Shown here: positions 8,605 to 18,345 of the stretch, piece after piece | Numbering within the stretch: position 1 is the first letter of the stretch | How the letters are laid out: each line of letters begins with the position of its first letter | From: Acinetobacter sp. Marseille-Q1618 | GTDB lineage: Bacteria; Pseudomonadota; Gammaproteobacteria; Pseudomonadales; Moraxellaceae | Reading direction: 5' to 3' | Assembly: GCF_902809855.1 (NCBI RefSeq) | Contig: NZ_CADDWJ010000002.1 | Coordinates: 496,001-560,000, forward strand | DNA length: 64,000 nucleotides | Made by a program: the position numbers and the translations under genes | Notes under the pieces: model-generated | What the model was told of the DNA's origin: nothing | The model's database searches: none | Seen by the model: only the letters and a program-made list of their open reading frames with translations

Positions 8605-9282
8605 TTATTCATTTTTATGACCGACATAATGTAAAGCGATCAGCCGAGAAACGATCAATGCCAAGTACATTACCCCACAAAACATTTGTAGCATTGCGAT
8701 GATCCGTGCTGCGGGTGCAATAGGAATAACATCCGACAACCCTGTTGCTGACTGTAAACTAAAACTTAAAAACAGTAAGTCCAGCCAAGTTTGATATTCA
8801 CTAACATTATTTGGATTTTGAAAACTTTGCGGAACTGCCAACTGACAAATGCTATATAAAAATGCAAAGCCCCATGCAATCAAGGTAAATACCGCACCTG
8901 CTGCAAACAGCTCATCTTTGGTTAAATAACGGTCTTCAAACATATAACGGACTAAGCCATATGCCGCACAGAAATAAGCCAAAGCTTCAAAAATATGCGC
9001 AGTGATTTGCATCGGAACTGAACGCAATCCGATCAACATGAGAATCGAAAAGATAAATGCTGCACCCACAAAAAATAGCCCAATAAAACTATAAACAGGT
9101 GTTTGTCGAATCACTTTGGCAATAATTAACAATGCCAACACACCGAGTGCCCACATAAAAATTTGATAGCTACGACTGCTACTGGTAAATAAATACAAGA
9201 TCAGAATACTAAGCTGCACCAACAGCAACCATGCAGAAGGCAAAAGTTTGAAGCCTTTCCAAAAGTGAAATAAAGCTTGCAT
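8605..9282 (-). CDS. Two-TM K+-channel-like membrane protein with degenerate filter
   Basis: This 225-residue protein has about five or six membrane segments. The last two flank a pore-loop-like stretch, LLFLSFSLQSATGLSDVIPIAP (residues about 167-188), followed by a helix typical of Ion_trans_2 channels (MLQMFCGVMYLALIVSRLIAL). In true potassium channels this loop reads T-x-G-Y-G-D; here it reads ATGLSD, so the canonical filter is absent. The protein may conduct another ion or nothing. It lies upstream of betT on the same strand with a 165-bp gap, and the IS element landed 147 bp upstream of its start. Confidence 0.7.
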   Translation of the reverse strand: MQALFHFWKGFKLLPSAWLLLVQLSILILYLFTSSSRSYQIFMWALGVLALLIIAKVIRQTPVYSFIGLFFVGAAFIFSILMLIGLRSVPMQITAHIFEALAYFCAAYGLVRYMFEDRYLTKDELFAAGAVFTLIAWGFAFLYSICQLAVPQSFQNPNNVSEYQTWLDLLFLSFSLQSATGLSDVIPIAPAARIIAMLQMFCGVMYLALIVSRLIALHYVGHKNE

Positions 9283-9429
9283 GTATATTCCTTATCTTTG
9301 ATCTTTGTTGTTTTAAGATGTTGCTGTGTATCTTACAGAAATTTTATTGTATAGCGCATATTGAAAAGAAGAATAACTTTTGTTTCCTTCTCTAAGGAGA
9401 TGAATATGATTTATTTTGAATAAAGATAA

Positions 9430-9457
9430 TGTCTAGTCCTGAAATAAGTTGACACTT
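9430..9457 (+). repeat. IS3-family terminal inverted repeat, left
   Basis: Starts TGTCTAGTCCTG and ends GTTGACACTT. It matches the complement of 10709-10736 at 22 of 28 positions, with the innermost 12 bases identical. Confidence 0.85.
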
Positions 9458-9460
9458 ATT

Positions 9461-10308
9461 TCAACTATAAAACGCCTGATGAACCTCATTGGGCGTTTTA
9501 TATTCTAAGGCAAAGTGAGGTCGCTTTGTATTGTAAATGTCCACAGACTCAGCAACCATTTTGATTGCTTCTTCAATATCAGTAGGTTTGTGCAGTAAAT
9601 ATTCATTTTTTAAAATACCATTGATTCGTTCAGCTAAAGCATTCTGGTAACAGTCATATCCATCTGTCATTGAACACTGCACTCCATGCTTTTTATGCAT
9701 GAATTGATATTTCTCAGCACAATATTGAATCCCCCTATCCGAGTGGTGAGTCAGTACAACATCTTGTGATTTACGTTGCTTCAAGGCTTTCTTATATGCC
9801 TGTATCACTGAATCAGTTTTTAGATCATTATGAACATGATAGCCCACTATTTTTCTTGAACATGCATCTGTGAATAAACTTAAATATGCTTCACCTGTTT
9901 TAGTTGGTAAATAAGTGATGTCTGCAACCCATAACTGTTCAGGTCTCTTTACGATCACTTGATCATTCCCTGCCTTTAAACGGTTAGGATGACAACGAAA
10001 GCGATGATGGCTATGAGTTGTCTTGTGATAAGCTCGTTTAGGTTTTACCAATAAGTGATTAAGCCGAAGTAAATCAAATAAATAATCACGACCAATGTGA
10101 GTAAGGCTGGTCTGATTCAATAGATATTGCAACTTTCTTGTACCCATACGGGGATGGTACATCCTTTGCATTTTGACTTGCTCTAAGATGATTTGATCTT
10201 GTTTAGACCTCACAAGACATCTCGTTGGCATTGTTGGTAATAGGCTTGTCGAGTTATGCCAAGATAACGGCAACATTGCACAATACTTATGCCTAACTCT
10301 TTCTTTTC
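9461..10308 (-). pseudogene. IS3 transposase OrfB (DDE integrase), frameshifted
   Basis: The catalytic core is intact: HTH_21 region HPRMGTRKL, then D in VADITYL, D in HHSDRGIQY, and E in NALAERINGILKNE. OrfB should be read by -1 slippage from orfA. That frame gives EKKELGISIV...CRYLGITRQAYYQQ and then meets a TGA at 10212-10210. The catalytic body continues in a third frame (RSKQDQIILEQV), so a one-base loss (or two-base gain) lies near 10210-10225. The ATG at 10276 is in the frame of the body but out of the natural OrfB frame and gives an aberrant N-terminus. It is probably inactive, unless the shorter form works. Confidence 0.7.
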
Positions 10309-10682
10309 CTTGATGGCTTGCTTCGTGGCTTTTTTACAATACTAACTCCGTAATCTCTTTTTAAGACATCAACAACCGCTTCAAAGAATTCAGCTTTCTG
10401 TTGAGTATCACGTAGTTGTTGTTCAAGCTCCTTAATCCGTTGCTCTGGCGTAAGTGGTGTATCAGACATAGTAGTTTGACCTAAATGGTAAGGAGGTGTT
10501 CCTTTACTCCAATCTAAATTACCATGCTTACGAAGCCAAACCAAAACGGTAGAGCAACCTTGAATACCATATTTATCCTGTGCTTGCTTATAGGTCAATT
10601 CGCCTTTTTCAACTTGGTCAACAACTGACAATTTAAAGGCAAGACTATAATCTCGCTGTGTTCGTTTAAGTGGTGTAGTCAT
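10293..10682 (-). CDS. IS3-family transposase OrfA
   Basis: A 129-residue protein with an N-terminal helix-turn-helix (YSLAFKLSVVDQVEKGELTYKQAQDKYGI) and a C-terminal leucine-rich coiled coil (RIKELEQQLRDTQQKAEFFEAVVDVL). Both are standard for IS3 OrfA, which binds the terminal repeats. The ATG at 10682 is chosen over 10694 because GGAGAG lies just upstream of it. An A-rich run GGAAAAGAAAG near the end (10309-10299) is the likely slippage site feeding OrfB. Confidence 0.88.
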   Translation of the reverse strand: MTTPLKRTQRDYSLAFKLSVVDQVEKGELTYKQAQDKYGIQGCSTVLVWLRKHGNLDWSKGTPPYHLGQTTMSDTPLTPEQRIKELEQQLRDTQQKAEFFEAVVDVLKRDYGVSIVKKPRSKPSRKRKS

Positions 10683-10708
10683 AACACTCTCCATAATTTA
10701 ACAATGAA

Positions 10709-10736
10709 AAGTGTCAACTTTATTTAGGATGGGACA
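10709..10736 (-). repeat. IS3-family terminal inverted repeat, right
   Basis: Read on the minus strand it begins TGTCCCATCCTA and ends GTTGACACTT, mirroring 9430-9457. The orfA start lies 27 bp inside. Confidence 0.85.
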
Positions 10737-10747
10737 TACATAAGTAA

Positions 10748-10771
10748 TAAAAAAAGCCCCTTACGGGACTT
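10748..10771 (-). terminator. Terminator of yjcH-actP
   Basis: On the minus strand AAGTCCC and GGGGCTT form a 7-bp stem (one U-G wobble) with a GTAA loop, followed by seven Us. It lies 22 bp after the actP stop. The IS element begins just beyond it. Confidence 0.8.
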
Positions 10772-10793
10772 TTTATTTTCATTCGGTTTGATC

Positions 10794-12512
10794 TTAGTGA
10801 TCAGATGCGCCAGAGATACCGATACCTGTTTGTGAGCGTACGAACTGTGCATCAAATGCTTTGCGTTCTGCTTGCGCACGTGGTGAGTTATCAGTAACTG
10901 AGAATAACCAACAGCAGATGAATGCTAATGGCATTGCAAAGATTGCTGGACCATTAAATGAGTTGATCGGTGTATCAGAGATTCCTAATGTATCCACCCA
11001 AACTGCTTTAGATAAGATAATTAAAGTCACTGCAGTTACGAGACCAACAACACCACCAATTACTGCACCGCGAGTTGTTAAACCTTTCCAGAACATTGAA
11101 AGTACAAGCACTGGGAAGTTTGCACATGCTGCTACAGAGAATGCTAAACCGACCATGAATGCAACGTTTTGTTTTTCGAACAAAATACCTAAGATCATTG
11201 CAAAGATCGCAAGACCTAAAGTTGCAATTTTAGACATACGAAGTTCAGATTCAGGTGTAGTTTGACCTTTTTTCAATACGTTTGCATACAAGTCATGAGA
11301 AATTGCAGATGCACCAGATAATGTCAAACCAGCCACTACCGCAAGAATTGTTGCGAATGCTACTGCTGAAATGAAGCCCATGAACAAGTCACCGCCTACT
11401 GCATCAGACAAGTGAACCGCTGCCATGTTGTTACCACCAACAAGCTCTAACTTGCCAGTGACTGCCATTTTTGCAACATCAATGAATTGAGGATTGTTTG
11501 AAACGAAAAGGATCGCACCAAAACCAATGATGAATGTAAGTAAGTAGAAATAACCAATGAAACCTGTTGCAACCACCACTGATTTACGTGCTTCTTTGGC
11601 ATCTTTCACTGTAAAGAAACGCATCAAAATATGTGGTAAACCTGCAGTACCGAACATCAATGCTAAACCAAGCGATAAAGCATCTAGTGGGTTTTTCGCT
11701 AAACTTCCTGGTCCCATGATTTCAGCTGCTTTTTCAAAGCTCACGTCATGTACTTTAGAGAATACTTGGATCGACTGGTTAAACATTTCAGCGAAACTGA
11801 AGCCAACTGCTTTCATCACCATAAATGCCATGAAAGTCGCACCAGACAATAACATTACTGCTTTAATGATCTGTACCCAAGTGGTCGCTAACATACCGCC
11901 AAAGATAACATAAGCCATCATCAGAAGACCGACGATCACCACTGCAATGTTATAGTTCAAGCCAAAGAGAAGTTTGATCAACTGACCTGCACCAACCATT
12001 TGTGCAATTAGATAGAATGCCACAACCACCAATGAACTAATCGCAGCAAGCGTACGTACAGGTTTTTCTTCCAGACGGAATGACACCACATCTGACAAGT
12101 TGTACTTACCTAAGTTACGTAGACGTTCAGCCACCAAGAACAATACGATCGGCCAACCAACCATGAAGCCAAGTGAATAAAGCAGACCATCAAAGCCTGA
12201 GCTAAACACCATTGCAGAAATACCGAGGAACGATGCTGCTGACATATAGTCACCTGCGATCGCTAAACCATTTTGGAAACCTGAGATTCCACCCCCTGCG
12301 GTATAGAAATCAGCAGTGTTCGTGGTTTGTCTTGCTGCCCATTTGGTAATAAATAAAGTCAAACCTACAAAAATGGCAAACATGATGATTGCATGCCAGT
12401 TGGTTGCTTGTTGTTCTGCTGCGCCTAAGTCTGGACCAGCCTGAGCAAGTGTAGAAAGCAACGCAGTTGATGCAAGCGCAGCTTTAGCTTTGAAAGAATT
12501 CCATTTCTTCAT
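10794..12512 (-). CDS. actP: Cation/acetate symporter ActP
   Basis: A 572-residue SSS-family transporter. The N-terminus looks like a signal or first membrane segment (residues 1-25, ending LAQA), followed by about thirteen helices. Typical stretches are [21 protein letters not shown] and [13 protein letters not shown] near residues 60-90, and [18 protein letters not shown] later. ActP takes up acetate with a cation across the inner membrane. The ATG at 12512 is preferred because AAGGA lies 8 nt upstream and the yjcH stop is only one base away; a start at 12539 would overlap yjcH. It is the second gene of a yjcH-actP operon. Confidence 0.93.
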   Translation of the reverse strand: MKKWNSFKAKAALASTALLSTLAQAGPDLGAAEQQATNWHAIIMFAIFVGLTLFITKWAARQTTNTADFYTAGGGISGFQNGLAIAGDYMSAASFLGISAMVFSSGFDGLLYSLGFMVGWPIVLFLVAERLRNLGKYNLSDVVSFRLEEKPVRTLAAISSLVVVAFYLIAQMVGAGQLIKLLFGLNYNIAVVIVGLLMMAYVIFGGMLATTWVQIIKAVMLLSGATFMAFMVMKAVGFSFAEMFNQSIQVFSKVHDVSFEKAAEIMGPGSLAKNPLDALSLGLALMFGTAGLPHILMRFFTVKDAKEARKSVVVATGFIGYFYLLTFIIGFGAILFVSNNPQFIDVAKMAVTGKLELVGGNNMAAVHLSDAVGGDLFMGFISAVAFATILAVVAGLTLSGASAISHDLYANVLKKGQTTPESELRMSKIATLGLAIFAMILGILFEKQNVAFMVGLAFSVAACANFPVLVLSMFWKGLTTRGAVIGGVVGLVTAVTLIILSKAVWVDTLGISDTPINSFNGPAIFAMPLAFICCWLFSVTDNSPRAQAERKAFDAQFVRSQTGIGISGASDH

Positions 12513-12513
12513 C

Positions 12514-12849
12514 TTAGTGTAGTCCTTTTTCGTGGGCAATTGCTTCTACTTCACGCATCGCTTCTTCATTCAATTGATCAAGCTTGTTATTGGCAATGTA
12601 CGAATACACACCACACAAAAGGAAAGATAAAACAATAATGCCTAAGCCTAAAGGAATACCCCAAGTGGTCACGCTACCCGGTGACACAGGTGTTAATAAA
12701 AACTCTTTGTTATAGCCAACTAAAAGCATAAAACCAACATAAACAAACAACATAATTGCAGTTAACGTCCAGCTTAAATTTCTCTTCTTAGCCACCATTT
12801 CTTTGAATTTTGGATTTTGTAGAATCGCGTCTACCTGTCTCTCATCCAT
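12514..12849 (-). CDS. yjcH: DUF485 inner-membrane protein YjcH
   Basis: A 111-residue protein with two membrane helices ([20 protein letters not shown] and [16 protein letters not shown]) and the DUF485 lead-in [16 protein letters not shown]. It always sits beside actP and is thought to be a small partner of the acetate permease. The ATG at 12849 has AAGGAG upstream. A longer frame up to 12900 lacks such a site. The stop lies one base before the actP start, so translation is probably coupled. Confidence 0.92.
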   Translation of the reverse strand: MDERQVDAILQNPKFKEMVAKKRNLSWTLTAIMLFVYVGFMLLVGYNKEFLLTPVSPGSVTTWGIPLGLGIIVLSFLLCGVYSYIANNKLDQLNEEAMREVEAIAHEKGLH

Positions 12850-13034
12850 AATCTTGCTCCTTGATTTGCCACCAGTCCACTGATTGCAATTTTTAATCAT
12901 TATTTTGATGAGCTAAAATTAACAATCTTATGGCAAAAGGTAACTTAGACTTTGGTCGTTAAATTTTGAGCGAAATAGGCGTGGCTGTTCATGGATGCGC
13001 TATCATAGGGACAGATTTTTAAACTGTAGTCGCT

Positions 13035-16000
13035 ATGAATAGTTGGTTGATTATTGGGGTTCTTGCCCTTTACATCATAATTTTATTTGCCTGTGCATTC
13101 TTTGGCGAAAAACATGCGAGTCGTTTGAGTACAAGAGGGCGAATGCTTCTCTTTAGTCTAACATTAGGCGTGTATTGTTCTTCTTGGACATTTTATGGTG
13201 CAACAGGTGCAGCCGTTCGTGAAGGCATTATCTTCCTGCCGATCTATTTAGGCCCACTACTTTTTGTCGGCTTAGGCTATGACATTTGGCGACGTTTAGG
13301 TCGAGTACGTCAGCATCATGCGATTTCCTCGATTGCTGACTTTGTTGCGGCACGTTATGGTAAAAGCGGTACGCTGGCATCTTTGGTCACTATTCTTGCT
13401 GTCATCGCCATTATTCCGTATTTAGCGCTACAGTTACGTGCCATTGCCCTCAGTGCTTCGGTCATGCTTGAACATAATACTCAAGTCATTTCTACCACCA
13501 CCAATGGTGTACTCGGCTTAACGGCTGTACTTGCTATTTTAGCCATGATGTTTGGTACTCGACAAATCGCCAATACTGAGCAACATGGCGGTTTGATGCT
13601 TGCCGTGGCATTTGAATCTTTCGTCAAACTGTTTGCTTTACTCTGTGTGGCTTTCTTTTTTATCTTTGAAAATCCAGCCAATTTAATACAAATTTCCAAA
13701 GACGTAACGAAAACTTTTCATGAAGTGCAGTTATTTGGCGTACCTGAAACGTTCTGGATTCAGACCTTACTTGCAGCTTTGGCGATTATTTGTTTACCTC
13801 GTCAATTCCACGTTGCTGTGGTTGAATTACGTGATGAAAAACATATTCGTGGTGCACGACGTTGGTTTGCAACCTATTTAATTTTAACCATTATTGCGAT
13901 TATTCCGATTGCTAGTTGGGCGTTACATGCGGCACCTGCTTATTTAAGTATTCCCGATGTTGCTGTGCTTTCACTGCCTTTAAGTTATGGACAGGATTGG
14001 CTGACATTATTGGCATTTTTAGGGGGCTTTTCTGCATCTACTGGGATGTTACTGGTGTCTTCGGTTGCGCTGTCAATCATGCTGAGTAATGACTTAATCA
14101 TGCCTGCGCTTTGGCGTTTGAATCTACTTTCACGTCATGACAAACGCTTGCCTCAAGTTTTAAAATTTACACGCCGTATTTGTATTCTTGCGGTCATGTT
14201 TTTAGGCTTTTTATTCTTCCACTTTTTTAATGATATTGATCAATTATCCACTTTTGGTTTACTTGCCTTTAGTGCGGTTGCACAATTTTCACCTGCTTTG
14301 ATCGGTGGTTTGTACTGGCGTGGTGGTAGTCGACAAGGTGTGTATGCAGGCTTGGTAGTTGGCTTTATTTTATGGACATATACCCTGCTTTTACCAACGG
14401 TATTACGTAGTTTACCTACAGAATATAGTCAGTTCGCCCAGCAGCTTTTAATGTATGGACCATTCGATATTCAATGGTTGCGTCCTGAAGCATTGTTTGG
14501 CTTTGAATCATTTGCCCCACTGACACATGGCGTGATATGGGCATTAGGTCTGAACATTACCCTATATATTTGGATTTCTCGGATTTATCGTCCATCCGTT
14601 GCAGAGCAAATTCAGGCAGAAAGTTTCTTCTATTATGAAACCAAGCCCTTACCTGCACAAAATACCTCGACTGACATCAGTTATTTAAATCATGATGTGG
14701 CTCGATTAAAAGTAGGCGATTTGATTGCCTTAGCCAAACGTATTACAGGTGAAGGCCCCACCATCCATGCTTTTCGTCAATTTTGTATCATGAATAATGT
14801 GGTATTGAATGAAAATAGCAGTGCCAATGGCATGTGGTGGCGCTTTACTGAACAATATTTAGCTGGAACCATTGGCGCAGCATCTGCTCGTACTCTGCTC
14901 ACCACAGCGATGGTCAATAACGGTTTAGCACTTGGACAAGTCGCAAACATTCTGGATCAAGCGTCACAATGGCAACGTTTTAACCAAAACTTGATCATGA
15001 CCATGATCGACCACATGACTCAAGGCGTGAGTGTGGTGGATGAAAATATGTGTTTGGTGGCTTGGAATAATCAATATCTAAAACTCTTTGATTATCCAAA
15101 AGATTTGGTTTACGTCGGCTGCCCAATTGCTGACTTGATTCGTTATAACGCTGAACGTGGTGAATGTGGTCCAGGCTCAATCGAAGAACATGTCCGTAAA
15201 CGGATTCATTGGATGAAAGTCGGTAGCGCACATGAGTTCGAACGGATTCGTAAAGATGGTCGGGTTATCCAGATGCGAGGCAATCCAATTGAAGGCGGTG
15301 GTTTCGTCACCACATTTGCCGACATTACTGCATTCCGTGAAAATGAAGCGGTGCTTGAGGCTCGTGTTTCTGACCGTACGCAACAATTGGCAAATGCGCT
15401 TGCAGAACAACAGTTGGCTCGTGAACAAGCGGATAAAGCCAATATGTCAAAAAGTCGCTTCATTGCTGCAGCGAGTCATGACTTATTACAACCGATGCAT
15501 GCTGCACGTTTATTTAGTACAGCCCTTGAACAAAGCGTGCAAAGCGATGAAGACCGTAAAACCCTACAACAACTTGACCGTGCCTTATATGGTGCAGAAA
15601 GCATGTTATCGGCACTTTTAGACATTGCCCGTTTAGAAGGCGGAACAATCCAACCGAAACGCCAAATCTATCCATTGCATGATTTACTTAGTGACCTAGA
15701 ACTTCAGTTCAAATCCATCGCTGCACAGCGCAATATCAAATTAGTAGTACACGATGCTCAATTTTGGATTGATACTGACCCGCAATGGATTCGTCGTATT
15801 ATTCAAAACTTTGTGAGTAATGCACTGCGTTATACTGCTAGTGGTCGTGTTATTGTGGGTGTATTGCGTTCAGCATCACATCCACAGCATATTCGTATTG
15901 GCGTGTGGGACACTGGACCCGGCATTGCCGAAGAACAGCTCAATAAACTCTTCCAAGAATTTGAACGTTGTGGACATACCTCACCTTGGGGTGAACAAGG

Positions 16001-16544
16001 TTTAGGACTTGGTTTGGCGATTGTGCAACGCATGACCAGTTTATTAGACTACCCTGTGTCGGTATTTTCCAAACTCGGCAAAGGCTCTTGCTTTATGATC
16101 GAAGTGCCGATTGTAGAAGCACCGAAAGTGGTTGCCACACCTGTACAAGCTGTACCGTTGCGTACCAAAGCCTATAAAGTTTTATGTTTGGACAATGATG
16201 AAACCATTTTAGAAGGAATGAACACCTTACTTACCAAATGGGGTTATCAAGTGTTTAAGGCGACCGAACCAGAACAGGCCTTAGAACTTATTCAACAAGA
16301 AAATATCCAAGTCTGGTTGGTCGATCAACATCTAAACAACAATAAAATGGGCTTAGATTTTATTGTTCAAAATCGTCAGGAAAATGTTCCTGTGGCATTG
16401 ATTACAGCAGACTCCGATCCTGAGTTACCACAACATTTAAAAGACTTAAATATTGTACTACTGAAAAAGCCCCTTAAACCTGCATCATTACGTTCTTGGT
16501 TATCAGGCTTGAAAATCTCCAAATATAGTAAGAATCATCGCTAA
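13035..16544 (+). CDS. crbS: CrbS/MxtR-like SSS-domain hybrid sensor kinase
   Basis: This 1169-residue protein fuses an SSS transporter-like sensor (residues about 1-520), a PAS domain (about 650-770), a HisKA domain with the phosphorylated His in AAASHDLLQP (about 815), an ATPase domain (DTGPGIAEE near 960, GLGLGLAIV near 990), and a C-terminal receiver with its Asp in WLVDQHL (about 1097). This is the layout of CrbS and Pseudomonas MxtR, which with CrbR control acetyl-CoA synthetase and acetate uptake. Its position divergent from yjcH-actP fits that role. No cognate regulator gene is in the window. A strong terminator follows. Confidence 0.88.
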   Translation: MNSWLIIGVLALYIIILFACAFFGEKHASRLSTRGRMLLFSLTLGVYCSSWTFYGATGAAVREGIIFLPIYLGPLLFVGLGYDIWRRLGRVRQHHAISSIADFVAARYGKSGTLASLVTILAVIAIIPYLALQLRAIALSASVMLEHNTQVISTTTNGVLGLTAVLAILAMMFGTRQIANTEQHGGLMLAVAFESFVKLFALLCVAFFFIFENPANLIQISKDVTKTFHEVQLFGVPETFWIQTLLAALAIICLPRQFHVAVVELRDEKHIRGARRWFATYLILTIIAIIPIASWALHAAPAYLSIPDVAVLSLPLSYGQDWLTLLAFLGGFSASTGMLLVSSVALSIMLSNDLIMPALWRLNLLSRHDKRLPQVLKFTRRICILAVMFLGFLFFHFFNDIDQLSTFGLLAFSAVAQFSPALIGGLYWRGGSRQGVYAGLVVGFILWTYTLLLPTVLRSLPTEYSQFAQQLLMYGPFDIQWLRPEALFGFESFAPLTHGVIWALGLNITLYIWISRIYRPSVAEQIQAESFFYYETKPLPAQNTSTDISYLNHDVARLKVGDLIALAKRITGEGPTIHAFRQFCIMNNVVLNENSSANGMWWRFTEQYLAGTIGAASARTLLTTAMVNNGLALGQVANILDQASQWQRFNQNLIMTMIDHMTQGVSVVDENMCLVAWNNQYLKLFDYPKDLVYVGCPIADLIRYNAERGECGPGSIEEHVRKRIHWMKVGSAHEFERIRKDGRVIQMRGNPIEGGGFVTTFADITAFRENEAVLEARVSDRTQQLANALAEQQLAREQADKANMSKSRFIAAASHDLLQPMHAARLFSTALEQSVQSDEDRKTLQQLDRALYGAESMLSALLDIARLEGGTIQPKRQIYPLHDLLSDLELQFKSIAAQRNIKLVVHDAQFWIDTDPQWIRRIIQNFVSNALRYTASGRVIVGVLRSASHPQHIRIGVWDTGPGIAEEQLNKLFQEFERCGHTSPWGEQGLGLGLAIVQRMTSLLDYPVSVFSKLGKGSCFMIEVPIVEAPKVVATPVQAVPLRTKAYKVLCLDNDETILEGMNTLLTKWGYQVFKATEPEQALELIQQENIQVWLVDQHLNNNKMGLDFIVQNRQENVPVALITADSDPELPQHLKDLNIVLLKKPLKPASLRSWLSGLKISKYSKNHR

Positions 16545-16565
16545 GATATGTTTTGATACATTTAC

Positions 16566-16599
16566 AGCGCTTAAAAATAAATTTTTAAGCGCTTTTTTT
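16566..16599 (+). terminator. Terminator of the hybrid kinase gene
   Basis: AGCGCTTAAAAA (16566-16577) pairs over 12 bp with 16582-16593 around a TAAA loop, followed by six Ts. It lies 21 bp after the stop. Confidence 0.88.
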
Positions 16600-16919
16600 A
16601 AGTGAAATGACCGCACTTTTATTGCATTTAGGCAAAAGTGATCAAAAAATTGATGATTTAGGCAAAATCTATTGACCAAAAATTTCACAAACAGGTTTTC
16701 TATGGCAAATTCAATCAAATTTATTACTATACACTTGTACACTTGGTTACAATAACCTAAATAAATGATTTTAAATAATTATATTCTAATATAATCACAG
16801 CATTATACTTTAGTCTTATTCCTATTGCATCTTAGATAAATCATAAATCCTAAATATTGGTTAGATAAATTTGCATTAGGAATGATGCAAACACAAAATT
16901 TTATAAATAGGAGTTTTCC
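16600..16919. other. AT-rich intergenic stretch without a gene
   Basis: I find no ORF or RNA in these 320 bases. TTTAGGCAAAA occurs twice (near 16627 and 16658), and TTAGATAAAT occurs twice 29 bp apart (16832 and 16861). A short stem TTGCAT/ATGCAA lies just before the next gene. These may be regulator sites for the gene at 16920, but nothing in the sequence proves it. Confidence 0.4.
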
Positions 16920-17687
16920 ATGAATATTTCAGAAGCAGTTCCTCACGGTATTCACCAAACCCAACAATTCCACCGTCAATATGGTGTTAATGCGATATTG
17001 CCTGAAATTGACTGGACAGCAGTTTTCCCACATAGCAAACTCGATGATGCACAGTTACATGCCTTAAATGCACTTTATCAAGCTGCCGTACCTTTGGCAC
17101 TCAAAGTGTTCGAAGATCTAAAATTTGATGTATTTTCTCCTGTTGCTTATCAACCTCAAGGTTTAGGTTTATTTGACAAAATTGCACAACAAGAAGAATT
17201 GCTGATTCAAGAGCTAAAAGATGAATGTAAATCTTTAGATGAAGAAACTCGCCACCAAATTTGGAGTATGTTGTTACGTGGTGGTGCAGTATTGGTGTTT
17301 AAAGCATGGTTAGGTAAAGTCAAAACTGGCGAAGATGTGCTTGATCTTACGCAGTTCGATGAGTTGTCTGATTTGCTTTTTGTAAAAACTTCACCAACGA
17401 CTTTGGCACAGCGTTTAAATGTTGATACACATGCAGCTTATGATCATGTCTTTCTGATGTATGGCGATGATATTTTCCTTGATCGTTTCAATAGCCTAGA
17501 AACGGCTGCACTTTTTGTAGACCTTGAAGTGTATGATGCTGCTTTCTTAAGCCTACGTGATGACCGTGTGGCAGAATATTTAAAATCCAAAGGTTATGTA
17601 ACCCAAGAACAAATCGAAGACTTAAAATGTGCACTTAATCCATTAGGTTGCCCAGATTTAGTGTCTAAACAAGATTGCTTGGCTTAA
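16920..17687 (+). CDS. Conserved hypothetical protein, 255 residues
   Basis: A soluble, acidic, mostly helical protein with no signal peptide or membrane segment. It opens with MNISEAVPHGIHQTQQ and ends with a Cys-bearing tail (CALNPLGCPDLVSKQDCLA). AGGAG lies just upstream of the ATG. The codon use looks like the neighbours. It stands alone between two strong terminators, so it is its own unit. I do not recognise the family. Confidence 0.75.
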   Translation: MNISEAVPHGIHQTQQFHRQYGVNAILPEIDWTAVFPHSKLDDAQLHALNALYQAAVPLALKVFEDLKFDVFSPVAYQPQGLGLFDKIAQQEELLIQELKDECKSLDEETRHQIWSMLLRGGAVLVFKAWLGKVKTGEDVLDLTQFDELSDLLFVKTSPTTLAQRLNVDTHAAYDHVFLMYGDDIFLDRFNSLETAALFVDLEVYDAAFLSLRDDRVAEYLKSKGYVTQEQIEDLKCALNPLGCPDLVSKQDCLA

Positions 17688-17717
17688 GCCAATATATTTT
17701 TGCGATTGCGTTAAAGC

Positions 17718-17745
17718 AAAATGCCCAATAAGTATTGGGCATTTT
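17718..17745. terminator. Bidirectional terminator
   Basis: AAAATGCCCAATA (17718-17730) pairs perfectly with 17733-17745. It separates the plus-strand hypothetical gene from the minus-strand hydrolase, whose stop codon is only 1 bp away. Confidence 0.85.
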
Positions 17746-18345
17746 CTATTTAATCTTTTCAATAAAATCTAAAATCAGTGTGGAAACTTGATCTGCATGA
17801 ACACTTGCCAAATCATGCTGTCCATTTTCAAGCACAACTAATTCAGCATTTGACATTTTTTGTTGTAAATATTGACCTACAGTAATAGGGCTAATCGGAT
17901 CACTGTCTCCCCAAAGCAATAATACAGGGCATTGAATATGCTTAAGTTGCTCACTCAAATCTGAACGATGTGCTACAAACCAATCTGGTACAGTAAAACT
18001 CAGCTGATAATCCTCTCGCCAATCGGCTACATCAAACTGGCTTAAATCAATTCCTCCTGAGGTTGCCACCAATACCAAAACCTGAATCAAATCAGGTTTT
18101 TGTAAAGCGGCTTGCACAGCAAAAATCCCACCCATAGATTGGGCAACCACAACACTAGGCTGTTGAATGTGTTTTAGTACATGTGCCTGTAAATCTTCAA
18201 AGCTTTGCACTTCTGCATGATCGGGATAGCCACCAAAACTCGGATAAGCAAGTACTGATTTTTGTAAATAGTTTGGTAAAGCCTGCATCACCGCTTGCCA
18301 AAACTCTACGCTGCCCGAAGCGCCAGGTAAAAATATCAGATTCAT
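17746..18345 (-). CDS. Alpha/beta-hydrolase
   Basis: A 199-residue alpha/beta-hydrolase with a complete triad: Ser in VAQSMGG (about residue 70), Asp in WGDSDPISP (about 148) and His in NGQHDLA (about 178). The oxyanion region is LPGASGS at residues 6-12. The protein is short for the fold, with a small cap. It overlaps the upstream glutathione S-transferase gene by ATGA, so the two are translationally coupled. The substrate is unknown. Confidence 0.85.
   Translation of the reverse strand: MNLIFLPGASGSVEFWQAVMQALPNYLQKSVLAYPSFGGYPDHAEVQSFEDLQAHVLKHIQQPSVVVAQSMGGIFAVQAALQKPDLIQVLVLVATSGGIDLSQFDVADWREDYQLSFTVPDWFVAHRSDLSEQLKHIQCPVLLLWGDSDPISPITVGQYLQQKMSNAELVVLENGQHDLASVHADQVSTLILDFIEKIK

Larger units (their letters stand above)
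9430..10736 (-). mobile_element. IS3-family insertion sequence, about 1.3 kb
   Basis: The 1307-bp element is bounded by imperfect terminal inverted repeats (22 of 28 bases match) starting TGTC and ending GACA. It holds orfA and orfB on the minus strand in the overlapping IS3 arrangement with a likely -1 slippage zone. It lies between the channel-like gene and the actP terminator and disrupts neither. I see no clean 3-5 bp target duplication (ATAA on the left, TACA on the right), so it may be old or rearranged. OrfB is frameshifted, so this copy is probably not autonomous. Confidence 0.9.

Noticed and set aside
9426..10740. Target-site duplication around the IS3-family element
   Set aside because: The flanks read ATAA and TACA; they share no exact 3-5 bp repeat in the right positions.
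10861..11265. A 134-codon plus-strand ORF inside actP
   Set aside because: It is a shadow of the hydrophobic helices of actP and has no start signal.
16627..16870. Short direct repeats TTTAGGCAAAA and TTAGATAAAT before the gene at 16920
   Set aside because: They are short and AT-rich in AT-rich DNA, with only two copies each and no symmetry.
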